Positions 7,294-13,938 of a stretch of 14,438 nt of DNA are shown one piece after another; the stretch's first letter is position 1, and each line of letters opens with the position of its first letter. This stretch comes from JAZLIT01 sp045617525. GTDB lineage: Bacteria > Bacillota > Bacilli > Bacillales_A > Planococcaceae. The position numbers were made by a program, and so were the translations under genes. Location: positions 1 to 14,438 of the forward strand of contig JAZLIT010000085.1 in assembly GCA_045617525.1 (NCBI GenBank), read 5' to 3'. Below the pieces are notes generated by a model. That model was not told the DNA's origin, made no database searches, and saw only the letters and a program-made list of their open reading frames with translations.

Positions 7294-8187
7294 TTAGCCT
7301 TTTACAGAACCTGCAGCAATCCCTTCAACGATACGATCACTTAAAACTAGGAAGATAATCAGTATTGGAATGATGCTAAACATTAGCGTTGCACCTATAG
7401 CCCCCCAATCGGTGGAGTACTGTCCTATAAAGTTTTGAATCCCTACTGTCAGTGTTTTCAATTCATCTGAGCTAATAAATGTATTTACGAAAACAAATTC
7501 ATTCCAGTTGTAAATCATATTAATAATCGACGCGGTAGCAATTACTGGAGCTGTCATTGGCAATGTAATTCGGATAAATATTTGATGAATAGACGCACCA
7601 TCAATAATGGCTGCTTCCTCAATTTCATGTGGTAATGCTTCGTAAAATCCTAATAAAATCATTATTGTAATTGGCATATTAAATGCTGTATAAGACATGA
7701 TCAGTGACAGCGGATGATTAATCAACCCAATTGCTGTGTACGTATTAAACAACGGAATAAGCGTAGAGTGAATAGGAATCATCAGCCCAAGCATAAAGAG
7801 ACCTAGCACCAGCTTATGTCCTCTCCATTGCAACCGCGTAATCGCAAAGGTAACCATACTCGCTAATAAAATTGTTAAAATAACCGATGCCACTGTATAA
7901 AAAATACTGTTGAAAAAGTATGTTGCTATATTTCCTTCTGTCCATACTTTAATGTAGTTTTCGAAACGTAATTCCTGCGGTAATGCAAGTGGTGATAAAT
8001 TAAATATTTCATAGTTATTTTTCAAAGAAAATACCGCAAGCCAATATATAGGGAATAACTGTATTATGGCAATTACAATCAATACGAAATAAAGTGCGGC
8101 TTTTCCAATTCGGTTCATAAAGCTGCGTTCAGACGCCTTCTTCACTACTACTTCTGGCATTTTTAGTTTTCCATTTAACGTATCCAT
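7294..8187 (-). CDS. CUT1 sugar ABC transporter permease, MalG-like
   Basis: A 297-residue inner-membrane permease with six predicted helices, the first at about 30-54. The EAA loop that contacts the ATPase is at about 189-210 (EEAAIIDGASIHQIFIRITLP). The C-terminal motif GIAAGSVKG is typical of MalG-type subunits. It would form the membrane channel with the adjacent MalF-like subunit for uptake of short oligosaccharides, probably xylo-oligosaccharides given the downstream beta-xylosidase. The ATG at 8187 has AAAGGA 9 bases upstream, and the gene starts 15 bases after its partner stops. No ATPase gene lies in this operon; the divergent MsmX-type gene at 13939 is the likely partner. Confidence 0.93.
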   Translation of the reverse strand: MDTLNGKLKMPEVVVKKASERSFMNRIGKAALYFVLIVIAIIQLFPIYWLAVFSLKNNYEIFNLSPLALPQELRFENYIKVWTEGNIATYFFNSIFYTVASVILTILLASMVTFAITRLQWRGHKLVLGLFMLGLMIPIHSTLIPLFNTYTAIGLINHPLSLIMSYTAFNMPITIMILLGFYEALPHEIEEAAIIDGASIHQIFIRITLPMTAPVIATASIINMIYNWNEFVFVNTFISSDELKTLTVGIQNFIGQYSTDWGAIGATLMFSIIPILIIFLVLSDRIVEGIAAGSVKG

Positions 8188-8202
8188 AGCTGTCCATCCT
8201 TT

Positions 8203-9078
8203 CTAGTAAAGATCCTTATCAGCGATAGTCGAACGTTGGATTATGAATGTCGCCACGAGGCAAATGACTAATAAGAAGAAGCCAATAGCACTACCATAGC
8301 CAAAATCAAATTTATTAAATGCAGTATTATACATATACGAGGCCATTACTTCGCTTGAACCACTTGGCCCACCGCCTGTCATAATGTAAATTAAATCGAA
8401 ATATTTTAATGATCCAACTGCTGCAAGTACGATCGTTACCTTCACAACGTTCATGATTAGTGGTAATTTAATTTTAAGTGCAATTTGGAATGAAGATGCG
8501 CCATCAATACGGGCTGCTTCAATAAGAGATTCTGGAACATTTTTTAACGCTGCATAATAAATAAGAATATAAAAACCTGCATATTGCCAAATTGTTGGCA
8601 CAATAATTGCATAGAGTGCTAAATTTGCATCTCCAAGCCATGCAGGTGGATTTTCGAAACCAAGTTTCATTAAAAAGATGTTAAGCATTCCGTTCGATGG
8701 ATTGTAAATTTTCATCCAAAGTTGTGCAATAGCAACAGAAGCAAGTAACATAGGAATCAAATAAATTTTGCGTAGTAGGTTCGCACCCTTAATGCGGCTT
8801 GCTAAAATGAATGAAATTGTTAAGTAAAAAATAAGGCTAATAATTGAAGCCACTGCTAAAATAAGCGAATGATAGGCACTACTCCAAAACTTTGAATCTT
8901 GTAGCAATGCTAAATAGTTTTCAAGCCCAACAAATGTTTTCTGACCAATCCCATTCCATTCCATTAAGCCAAAATAGCCCGTTTGCACGATAGGAATATA
9001 CACAATTCCCAGCAGTAAAAATAACGCTGGTCCGACATAAATCAATAAATCAAGTTTCGAAGCTTTCAAACGATTCAT
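8203..9078 (-). CDS. CUT1 sugar ABC transporter permease, MalF-like
   Basis: A 291-residue permease with six predicted helices. It has the EAA loop at about 187-207 (EAARIDGASSFQIALKIKLP) and the TGGGP motif near 234-238 that is usual in MalF/UgpA-type subunits. It pairs with the MalG-like protein encoded next. An in-frame GTG at 9087 would add three residues, but AAGGAG lies 8 bases before the ATG at 9078, so I chose 9078. A 29-bp inverted repeat lies in the 56-base gap between this gene and the upstream binding-protein gene, and probably lowers permease expression relative to the binding protein. Confidence 0.93.
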   Translation of the reverse strand: MNRLKASKLDLLIYVGPALFLLLGIVYIPIVQTGYFGLMEWNGIGQKTFVGLENYLALLQDSKFWSSAYHSLILAVASIISLIFYLTISFILASRIKGANLLRKIYLIPMLLASVAIAQLWMKIYNPSNGMLNIFLMKLGFENPPAWLGDANLALYAIIVPTIWQYAGFYILIYYAALKNVPESLIEAARIDGASSFQIALKIKLPLIMNVVKVTIVLAAVGSLKYFDLIYIMTGGGPSGSSEVMASYMYNTAFNKFDFGYGSAIGFFLLVICLVATFIIQRSTIADKDLY

Positions 9079-9099
9079 AGGTATCACTCCTTTTAAAAA

Positions 9100-9128
9100 T
9101 AGGACATATCAATAATTGATATGTCCTA
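9100..9128 (-). terminator. Intercistronic hairpin, probable attenuator or mRNA stabiliser
   Basis: A perfect inverted repeat with 14-bp arms (TAGGACATATCAAT / ATTGATATGTCCTA) and a single central base lies 6 bases after the binding-protein stop. As minus-strand RNA it is a long hairpin followed directly by five U and then the ribosome site of the permease gene. This is the usual site and form of a partial terminator or 3'-stabilising hairpin that raises binding protein over permease. Confidence 0.75.
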
Positions 9129-9134
9129 ATAAAT

Positions 9135-10451
9135 TTATTTAGCAGACTTTAATGATTCTTGTGTTTGCTTTGTAAAGTCAGCAGGTGTTATATCTCCACT
9201 AACTAATGACTGCAATAAATTATAATGTGTGTCTGCTGCTGAAGCAGGCATTTGTACATCAGCAAATAGTGTAATATTTTTTGCCTTGTTTAAATCATTT
9301 AAAACATCAATATTCATTTGTGGTAAATCAAGTGAAGACGTATCTACCTTTGTGGCTGGAATTACGCCTGCTTTAGTGAAAGATTGTTTACCCCATTCTT
9401 CGATAAAGTATCGAATGAACTCTTTTGATTCATCTTTTACTTTCGAATTTTCGGAAACGAATAGGCCGACACCTGGTCCACCAATCCAACTATCTGGTGC
9501 ACCCGCGCCACTCTCGTAATTAGGGAAATTAAAGTACCCAATTTTATCTTTAAATTCTTGTGTTGTTTCATCACTCGTTGTGAAATTCGGTAATTCCCAA
9601 CTACCCATTAGGTACATTGCAGCCGTTTCATTTAAAAATTCAACTTTTGCTTCATCATTTGATAAACCATTTGTGCCTTTACTAAAAGCACCTAACGCAG
9701 CTAATTCTTTGAAATCTGCTGCTGCTTGTTCTAAATCAGCATTTTCAAAAGATACTTCTTGTGCAATTGCTTTAGAAAGAAGTGTTGAGCCGCCAATACG
9801 GTCCGCTAAATACATATACCATAGTGACCCTGTCCAACCCTCTTTATTTCCAAGTGCAATTGGTGTTACACCACTTGATTTTAATGTTTTTACAACATTT
9901 ACAAATTCAGCGTATGATGTCGGTACTTTTAAACCATTCTTTTCAAAAATTTCTTTGTTGTAATAAACTGGTGCAATATTTAACTCGATTGGTAGACCAT
10001 ATGTCTTGCCATCAAAAGCATATGCTTCTGTTGTCCCACCAACGAATTGGTCTTTTAAATTATCTTTAGCTAATACGTCAGATAAGTCTGCCATTAACTC
10101 GCCTTCAACGAATGGTTTTAAATAACCAGCTGCCCACGTCACCCCTACATCAGGTAATTCGTTAGATGAAGAAAGAACTTTGATTTTATCTTTGTATTGC
10201 TCATTTTCTAAATACTCAACTTGAACTTTTACACCTGGATTATCACTCTCATACTTTTTAACAACTGATTCAACAATTTGATTTTGCGTTTTTGAACTGC
10301 CCGGTGGCCAAATGTGCATGAATTTTACAACCTTGTTTCCATCACCATCCACTGCACTATCACTACTCGAAGAACTGCATGCGCCTAAGACTAATAACAC
10401 CCCAATGATACTAGCCATAAGAAATGTATGCGCTTTCTTAAATCTTTTCAT
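9135..10451 (-). CDS. Extracellular sugar-binding lipoprotein of a CUT1 ABC transporter
   Basis: A 438-residue solute-binding protein (SBP family 1). The signal peptide has a basic start (MKRFKKAH), a hydrophobic core and a lipobox VLGAC, with lipidated cysteine at residue 25, followed by a serine-rich linker. The mature protein begins its fold with VVKFMHIWPPGSSK, and the two-lobed architecture is consistent in length with oligosaccharide binders. It would be anchored outside the membrane and pass short oligosaccharides to the two permeases encoded next. Xylo-oligosaccharides are the likely ligand, judged from the GH43 gene in the operon; arabino-oligosaccharides are possible. The ATG at 10451 follows a G7 tract (minus strand) that serves as ribosome site. 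A cre-like box lies in the first codons. Confidence 0.93.
   Translation of the reverse strand: MKRFKKAHTFLMASIIGVLLVLGACSSSSSDSAVDGDGNKVVKFMHIWPPGSSKTQNQIVESVVKKYESDNPGVKVQVEYLENEQYKDKIKVLSSSNELPDVGVTWAAGYLKPFVEGELMADLSDVLAKDNLKDQFVGGTTEAYAFDGKTYGLPIELNIAPVYYNKEIFEKNGLKVPTSYAEFVNVVKTLKSSGVTPIALGNKEGWTGSLWYMYLADRIGGSTLLSKAIAQEVSFENADLEQAAADFKELAALGAFSKGTNGLSNDEAKVEFLNETAAMYLMGSWELPNFTTSDETTQEFKDKIGYFNFPNYESGAGAPDSWIGGPGVGLFVSENSKVKDESKEFIRYFIEEWGKQSFTKAGVIPATKVDTSSLDLPQMNIDVLNDLNKAKNITLFADVQMPASAADTHYNLLQSLVSGDITPADFTKQTQESLKSAK
10425..10439. promoter_or_regulatory. Candidate CcpA cre box in the 5' end of the binding-protein gene
   Basis: On the minus strand AAGAAAGCGCATACA matches the loose cre pattern WTGNAANCGNWNNCW at all but one position. 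It lies 13-27 bases into the coding region, a position where cre sites often act as roadblocks. With one mismatch inside codons it could be fortuitous. Confidence 0.4.
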
Positions 10452-10468
10452 TAGAATCTCTCCCCCCC

Positions 10469-10483
10469 TTTGTATTACGCTTA
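10469..10483. promoter_or_regulatory. Shared 15-bp motif at the binding-protein promoter (copy 1)
   Basis: The plus strand reads TTTGTATTACGCTTA. It agrees at 14 of 15 positions with TTTGAATTACGCTTA at 13896-13910, in the leader of the MsmX-type ATPase gene. Here it touches the putative -10 and the G7 ribosome site, so a bound protein would block transcription. No regulator is assigned. Confidence 0.5.
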
Positions 10484-10488
10484 TAATA
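10480..10488 (-). promoter_or_regulatory. Probable -10 region of the binding-protein promoter
   Basis: The minus strand reads TATTATAAG here, offering TATTAT (10483-10488) or TATAAG (10480-10485). No convincing -35 lies 16-18 bases upstream (only T-rich sequence), which fits a promoter that needs an activator such as the AraC-type response regulator encoded just upstream. Confidence 0.4.
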
Positions 10489-10508
10489 ACAAAAATAAAA
10501 GACTAAAA

Positions 10509-10548
10509 ATTCCAAATTATTTGGGATAAACACCATTATCTTTGGAAT
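10509..10548. promoter_or_regulatory. Candidate response-regulator binding repeats
   Basis: On the minus strand ATTCCAAA (10541-10548) and ATCCCAAA (10520-10527) form a direct repeat with a 21-bp pitch, two helical turns. A third copy in the opposite orientation lies at 10509-10516. AraC-type regulators commonly bind direct half-sites with this pitch, the nearer one abutting the -35. The distance to the likely -10 suits activation. The repeats lie over the end of the regulator gene, and binding is inferred. Confidence 0.4.
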
Positions 10549-11251
10549 GTCTTTGTTTTCGGTATTGATTTGGTGTAATCTTCTCATACTCCTTGAATAT
10601 TTGGATGAAATACTTAGAAGTTTTGTAACCTACTCGAATTGAAATTTCCTCAATCGAGTAATTGTGCTCTAATAATATTTTTTTTGCTTCTTTAATCCGG
10701 TAATTCGTTAGGTATTGCAAAAAATTGACGCCAACTGATTGCTTGAAAAGAGAGCTAAAATAACTCGTATTAAGGTGCACAATCTCAGCTAATTCTTGTA
10801 AAGTTAGTGGTTCATTAAAATGTGAATGAATATAATTCAACGCTTGTTGAATACTAGCGTGATCCACAATTGGTATAATTTCCACCTGCTTTATACTTTC
10901 ATCAATCACTTCTAATAATGTTTCTCTTGAAACTGGCTTCACCAAATATTTTACTACATGCAAATCGATTGCCTGCTGCGCATACGTAAAGTCAGCATGC
11001 GCCGATAAAATAATCACAAGTAAATTCGGTTGTTTTTTTCGTAGCTGTTTTAAGAATGTTAGGCCGTCAATTTCAGGTAGTTGAATATCTAGTATTAATA
11101 AATGTATAGATGTTAACTGGAAATATTCATTTGCTTCATAAACATCAGCTGCTGTATAAACCGTAATGGAGTGTCTATTTTTTTCAATCATATTTTTTAG
11201 ACTTTTTCGAACAATCGCTTCATCTTCAATAATTAATAACTGAATTGTCAT
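10517..11251 (-). CDS. YesN-type response regulator (receiver plus AraC HTH)
   Basis: A 244-residue cytoplasmic response regulator. The receiver domain (about 1-120) has the acidic pair E9/D10, the phosphoacceptor D55 in LLILDIQLPE, S83 and K105 in YLVKPVS. After a short linker an AraC-type double HTH spans about 134-238 (LTLQELAEIVHLNTSYFSSLFKQ, then YSIEEISIRVGYKTSKYFIQIFKEY). Many YesN proteins are longer, with a middle region that is absent here. It overlaps the upstream kinase by four bases (ATGA) and so forms a cognate pair. By analogy with XynC of Geobacillus it should activate the transporter operon that starts 65 bases downstream, where direct repeats with 21-bp pitch precede a promoter lacking a good -35. 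Confidence 0.93.
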   Translation of the reverse strand: MTIQLLIIEDEAIVRKSLKNMIEKNRHSITVYTAADVYEANEYFQLTSIHLLILDIQLPEIDGLTFLKQLRKKQPNLLVIILSAHADFTYAQQAIDLHVVKYLVKPVSRETLLEVIDESIKQVEIIPIVDHASIQQALNYIHSHFNEPLTLQELAEIVHLNTSYFSSLFKQSVGVNFLQYLTNYRIKEAKKILLEHNYSIEEISIRVGYKTSKYFIQIFKEYEKITPNQYRKQRHSKDNGVYPK

Positions 11252-12957
11252 GAGTGTTTTTTCTCCTTTGGTAAAATTAGTGACACCTTAGTACCCTGGG
11301 CTTCATCGCTCTTGAAGTACAGTGAATCTGCAACACTTTCTGAATAATGAATAGCGAGTCGCATACGAATATTATGAATACCGATATGATTCATGCCTGA
11401 CTCTATATCTGTCATTTTATTTAAGTTTTCTAGCGTAGTTGCAGGCATCCCTTTACCATTATCCTGAATTATAATCGATATTAAGCGTGGCCCATTTGAA
11501 CGAATTACTATGTCGATAATGCCTTTCGTGCGTTGAGGCTCAATCCCATGAATAATCGCATTTTCAATAAACGGTTGCAAGATAAGCTTAGGAATTTGAA
11601 CCGCTTTAAGTTCCGGTTCGCATTGAATACGCCATGTCAAACGGTCATCTAAACGCATTTTCATCAAATTTAAATAATGCTCAACCTGCTCCAATTCCTG
11701 CTGAAGTGTAACAACATCTGTGACAGTAATTGAAGAGCTAACGCTATATTTAAACAGTGCAGACATTGATAACACATAATCCGCAAGCTCGTCCTTGCCA
11801 TCATCAATCAATTTCCAATAAAATGTATTTAAAGTATTGTATAAGAAATGCGGATTAATTTGAGATTGTAACGCTTTCAATTCTGCCCGTTGTTGAAGTA
11901 TTTGCTTTTCATATACCTCTTCAATAAGCCTCTCGATATCTGTAATAAATTGATTGTAGGTGTGATGTAAGGTATGCATTTCAAGAGAGCTGTTCGTTTC
12001 TTCAATATGTAGCAGCTGTCTCTTTGACCGATTACGCATCGCTTCGATTAGTTGTTTTAATGGTGATGTGATATAGGATGCAATAATCCAAGATAAAATA
12101 AAGCCCAGCACTGCACCAATTAGCGCAATTCCAACTAGAAATAACCGAATTTTTTGAATTTTATAAATGTAATTTACCATTGATTGTGCAACATAGATTG
12201 TCCAATCAGTTCGTGGGGACACACCTTTAACAACATAAAATGGCTCGTCGTTGATAGAGATTTTCCCTTCATCCGAAAGCAATAGATTAGATGAATTTTT
12301 ACCCGTCATAAACTGGTTGGAATGGTTAAAAATTTGAATAAAGTTATTAGTCTCGCCAAACTGCGTATCGAAATATTCATTTGCAAGTTTCAACACAAGA
12401 AATCCACTATTTTCATAGGAGTGGTTCATTAATCTTATGACTTTAATAGCATAAGAATACCGATGACTGTTCGTATCCTGCCCTACCCAAATAAGTTGTC
12501 CCTTTGCATCCAAAGCCTTTTGAATCGATTGATCATCGATAATTATATTTAATTCTTGGGAAGCCGGAAACAACGCCGCTCCATCTAGTGCATAAAAACG
12601 GTAATCTAAAATACTATCAACATAAGGATAGTAACGATTTAACGTTCGCTTAAAAGTCTGCGCTTGAAAACTTGCCATATCAGGCCGTTTAAGCAATTGA
12701 TACATCAAACTTTGAATATCGTCATCGGTTGAAACTTGGGACGCAATCATACTTACCTGTGAATACTTTGCTTCAATCGAACTGATTAATTCAACACTCG
12801 TTTGTTCTAACTGTGCTTGCACAATTTCATCATAAACAGAAGAAAATTTATTATATCCAATAAAAGTAACCGCACTAATAATGATGAGGGACACTACTGA
12901 AAATAGTAAAAAGATTTGGTTACGTAACGTATTATGCTTTTTTATAAACGCTTTCAT
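11248..12957 (-). CDS. YesM/LytS-type sensor histidine kinase
   Basis: A 569-residue membrane kinase. TM1 at about 14-34 and TM2 at about 270-293 flank an extracellular sensing domain of roughly 235 residues, probably Cache-like. A HAMP segment follows (about 294-345). The phosphoacceptor H370 lies in LQSQINPHFLYNTLN of the His_kinase (LytS) domain. The ATPase shows an N-box PFIENAIIHG (N466), a G1 box DNGKGM and GIHNIRMRL. It probably senses an extracellular sugar directly or through the binding protein and phosphorylates the regulator encoded next. The ATG at 12957 has AAGGA 8 bases upstream. The start codon lies within a cre-like box, suggesting catabolite repression. Geobacillus XynD in the xynDCEFG cluster is the closest functional parallel I know. 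Confidence 0.93.
   Translation of the reverse strand: MKAFIKKHNTLRNQIFLLFSVVSLIIISAVTFIGYNKFSSVYDEIVQAQLEQTSVELISSIEAKYSQVSMIASQVSTDDDIQSLMYQLLKRPDMASFQAQTFKRTLNRYYPYVDSILDYRFYALDGAALFPASQELNIIIDDQSIQKALDAKGQLIWVGQDTNSHRYSYAIKVIRLMNHSYENSGFLVLKLANEYFDTQFGETNNFIQIFNHSNQFMTGKNSSNLLLSDEGKISINDEPFYVVKGVSPRTDWTIYVAQSMVNYIYKIQKIRLFLVGIALIGAVLGFILSWIIASYITSPLKQLIEAMRNRSKRQLLHIEETNSSLEMHTLHHTYNQFITDIERLIEEVYEKQILQQRAELKALQSQINPHFLYNTLNTFYWKLIDDGKDELADYVLSMSALFKYSVSSSITVTDVVTLQQELEQVEHYLNLMKMRLDDRLTWRIQCEPELKAVQIPKLILQPFIENAIIHGIEPQRTKGIIDIVIRSNGPRLISIIIQDNGKGMPATTLENLNKMTDIESGMNHIGIHNIRMRLAIHYSESVADSLYFKSDEAQGTKVSLILPKEKKHS
12919..12948 (+). promoter_or_regulatory. Candidate promoter of the PucR/CdaR-like regulator, with palindrome
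   Basis: TATAAA (-10, 12943-12948) lies 17 bases after TTACGT (12920-12925), a weak -35. A perfect palindrome GTTACGTAAC (12919-12928) covers that -35 and could be an operator. The whole element lies in the first codons of the divergent kinase gene. Confidence 0.35.
12943..12956. promoter_or_regulatory. Candidate CcpA cre box at the divergent kinase/regulator starts
   Basis: The minus strand reads TGAAAGCGTTTATA, matching the cre consensus TGAAARCGYTTWCA at 13 of 14 positions. It begins one base inside the kinase start codon and overlaps the candidate -10 of the opposing regulator gene. Bound CcpA could therefore block kinase transcription as a roadblock and the regulator at its promoter. 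Confidence 0.6.
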
Positions 12958-12993
12958 GAAATCATTCCTTTAGTCAAAGTGGAGGGGAAAACA

Positions 12994-13890
12994 ATGGATT
13001 ATAAATTGTTATTTGAAACATTTCCGCAATTAACAGATTATCGAACAGATACCACAAATAAGTTTATCTTTCAAAGTGAGTATGGAATATTAGAAGTTCC
13101 CAAAAATCAGTTAACCGAGCAAGAACGTACATTGCTGTCAATCTTCTTGAAACCACTACCTGAGTATTTTGATATGCAACAACTTTGGACGCGTTTTTTT
13201 GCAGATGAATCCATACAACCGCCCGAAAATATTCATCATTTTCAATTACTAAAAATGGTCTTTTTAGAACCTTTTAATAAAATTAATGACTTACAACATG
13301 TTTTAGAGTCAATTGCAGGTCGTTATTGCTATATATTACCATTTAATGAACTGACATATGATATTTTACTAGTTAATGTTGAAGAATTTATAAATTTTAC
13401 ACCGTTTATTGCGTTGATTGAAGATGATTTTAAAACATCTTTTACGATAATGACAACTCCTCTCGAACAAAAAGATAAGTTGCGAGAAAGCTATCAATTA
13501 CTACAGAGCATTCCAAATGAAATATGTCATTCTAACCGAAAAGTGGTTTTTGAGCTCGATGAAATGATTTTAACGAAAATGCTTACATCTGCCATTGACC
13601 GTGAAAGGGAACAATTCTTATCAATTATTCTAAGAGGTTCAGCTTATGAACCGTTACTATTAGAAACGGTTGAATGCTATATACAACATATTTGTAATTT
13701 TAGTCAAACCGCTAAAGCACTCTATATTCATCGAAATACGCTCCAAAAACGCCTAGAACGTTTTGAAGAATTAAGTGAGCGAAATTTAAAAAATAGTGAT
13801 GACCTTCTAAAAATCAGCATCGCTTTAAAATTGTACAAAATGCACACTCACTCAAATGAAAGAGTGGAAGAAATTCCTCTAGGCACATAA
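12994..13890 (+). CDS. Transcriptional regulator with PucR/CdaR-type C-terminal HTH
   Basis: A 298-residue protein. The C-terminal segment at about 223-281 (ETVECYIQHICNFSQTAKAL, then YIHRNTLQKRLERFEEL and a final helix) is the HTH found in PucR, CdaR and related regulators; the YIHRNTLQKRL recognition helix is characteristic. The first 200 residues show no sugar-diacid, GAF or PucR domain that I recognise, so the signal is unknown. An upstream in-frame ATG at 12934 exists, but GGAGG lies 8 bases before the ATG at 12994 and the longer form would extend into the kinase gene, so I chose 12994. It diverges from the kinase across 36 bases and is followed 48 bases later by the MsmX-type ATPase, so it probably controls the ATPase, the operon opposite, or both. 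Confidence 0.85.
   Translation: MDYKLLFETFPQLTDYRTDTTNKFIFQSEYGILEVPKNQLTEQERTLLSIFLKPLPEYFDMQQLWTRFFADESIQPPENIHHFQLLKMVFLEPFNKINDLQHVLESIAGRYCYILPFNELTYDILLVNVEEFINFTPFIALIEDDFKTSFTIMTTPLEQKDKLRESYQLLQSIPNEICHSNRKVVFELDEMILTKMLTSAIDREREQFLSIILRGSAYEPLLLETVECYIQHICNFSQTAKALYIHRNTLQKRLERFEELSERNLKNSDDLLKISIALKLYKMHTHSNERVEEIPLGT
12998..13003 (-). promoter_or_regulatory. Candidate -10 of the kinase operon promoter
   Basis: The minus strand reads TATAAT here, inside the second and third codons of the opposing regulator gene. It would give a leader of about 34 bases with the AAGGA site well placed. The -35 region is poor (TTGCGG at a 20-base spacing). Confidence 0.35.
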
Positions 13891-13895
13891 TGTAA

Positions 13896-13910
13896 TTTGA
13901 ATTACGCTTA
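13896..13910. promoter_or_regulatory. Shared 15-bp motif in the MsmX-type gene leader (copy 2)
   Basis: The plus strand reads TTTGAATTACGCTTA, one mismatch from the copy at 10469-10483. It overlaps a perfect inverted repeat GTAATT-TG-AATTAC (13892-13905). It lies between the regulator stop and the ATPase ribosome site, so it could regulate an internal promoter or translation of the ATPase gene. Confidence 0.5.
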
Positions 13911-13938
13911 ATTTATATTAATAAGGGGGTTGAAAATA

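Noticed and set aside
9229..10069. Three overlapping plus-strand frames (9229-9519, 9580-9963, 9782-10069)
   Set aside because: All are antisense to the binding-protein gene, overlap each other in different frames and lack ribosome sites.
10312..10506. 64-codon plus-strand frame
   Set aside because: Antisense to the signal-peptide end of the binding protein and its promoter; no ribosome site.
12934..12993. 20-residue N-terminal extension of the PucR/CdaR-like regulator
   Set aside because: Would run into the kinase gene and has no ribosome site, while GGAGG is ideally placed for 12994.
13892..13905. Inverted repeat GTAATT-TG-AATTAC considered as a terminator after the regulator gene
   Set aside because: Loop of two bases and no U tract in either direction; more plausible as a protein-binding dyad linked to the shared 15-bp motif.
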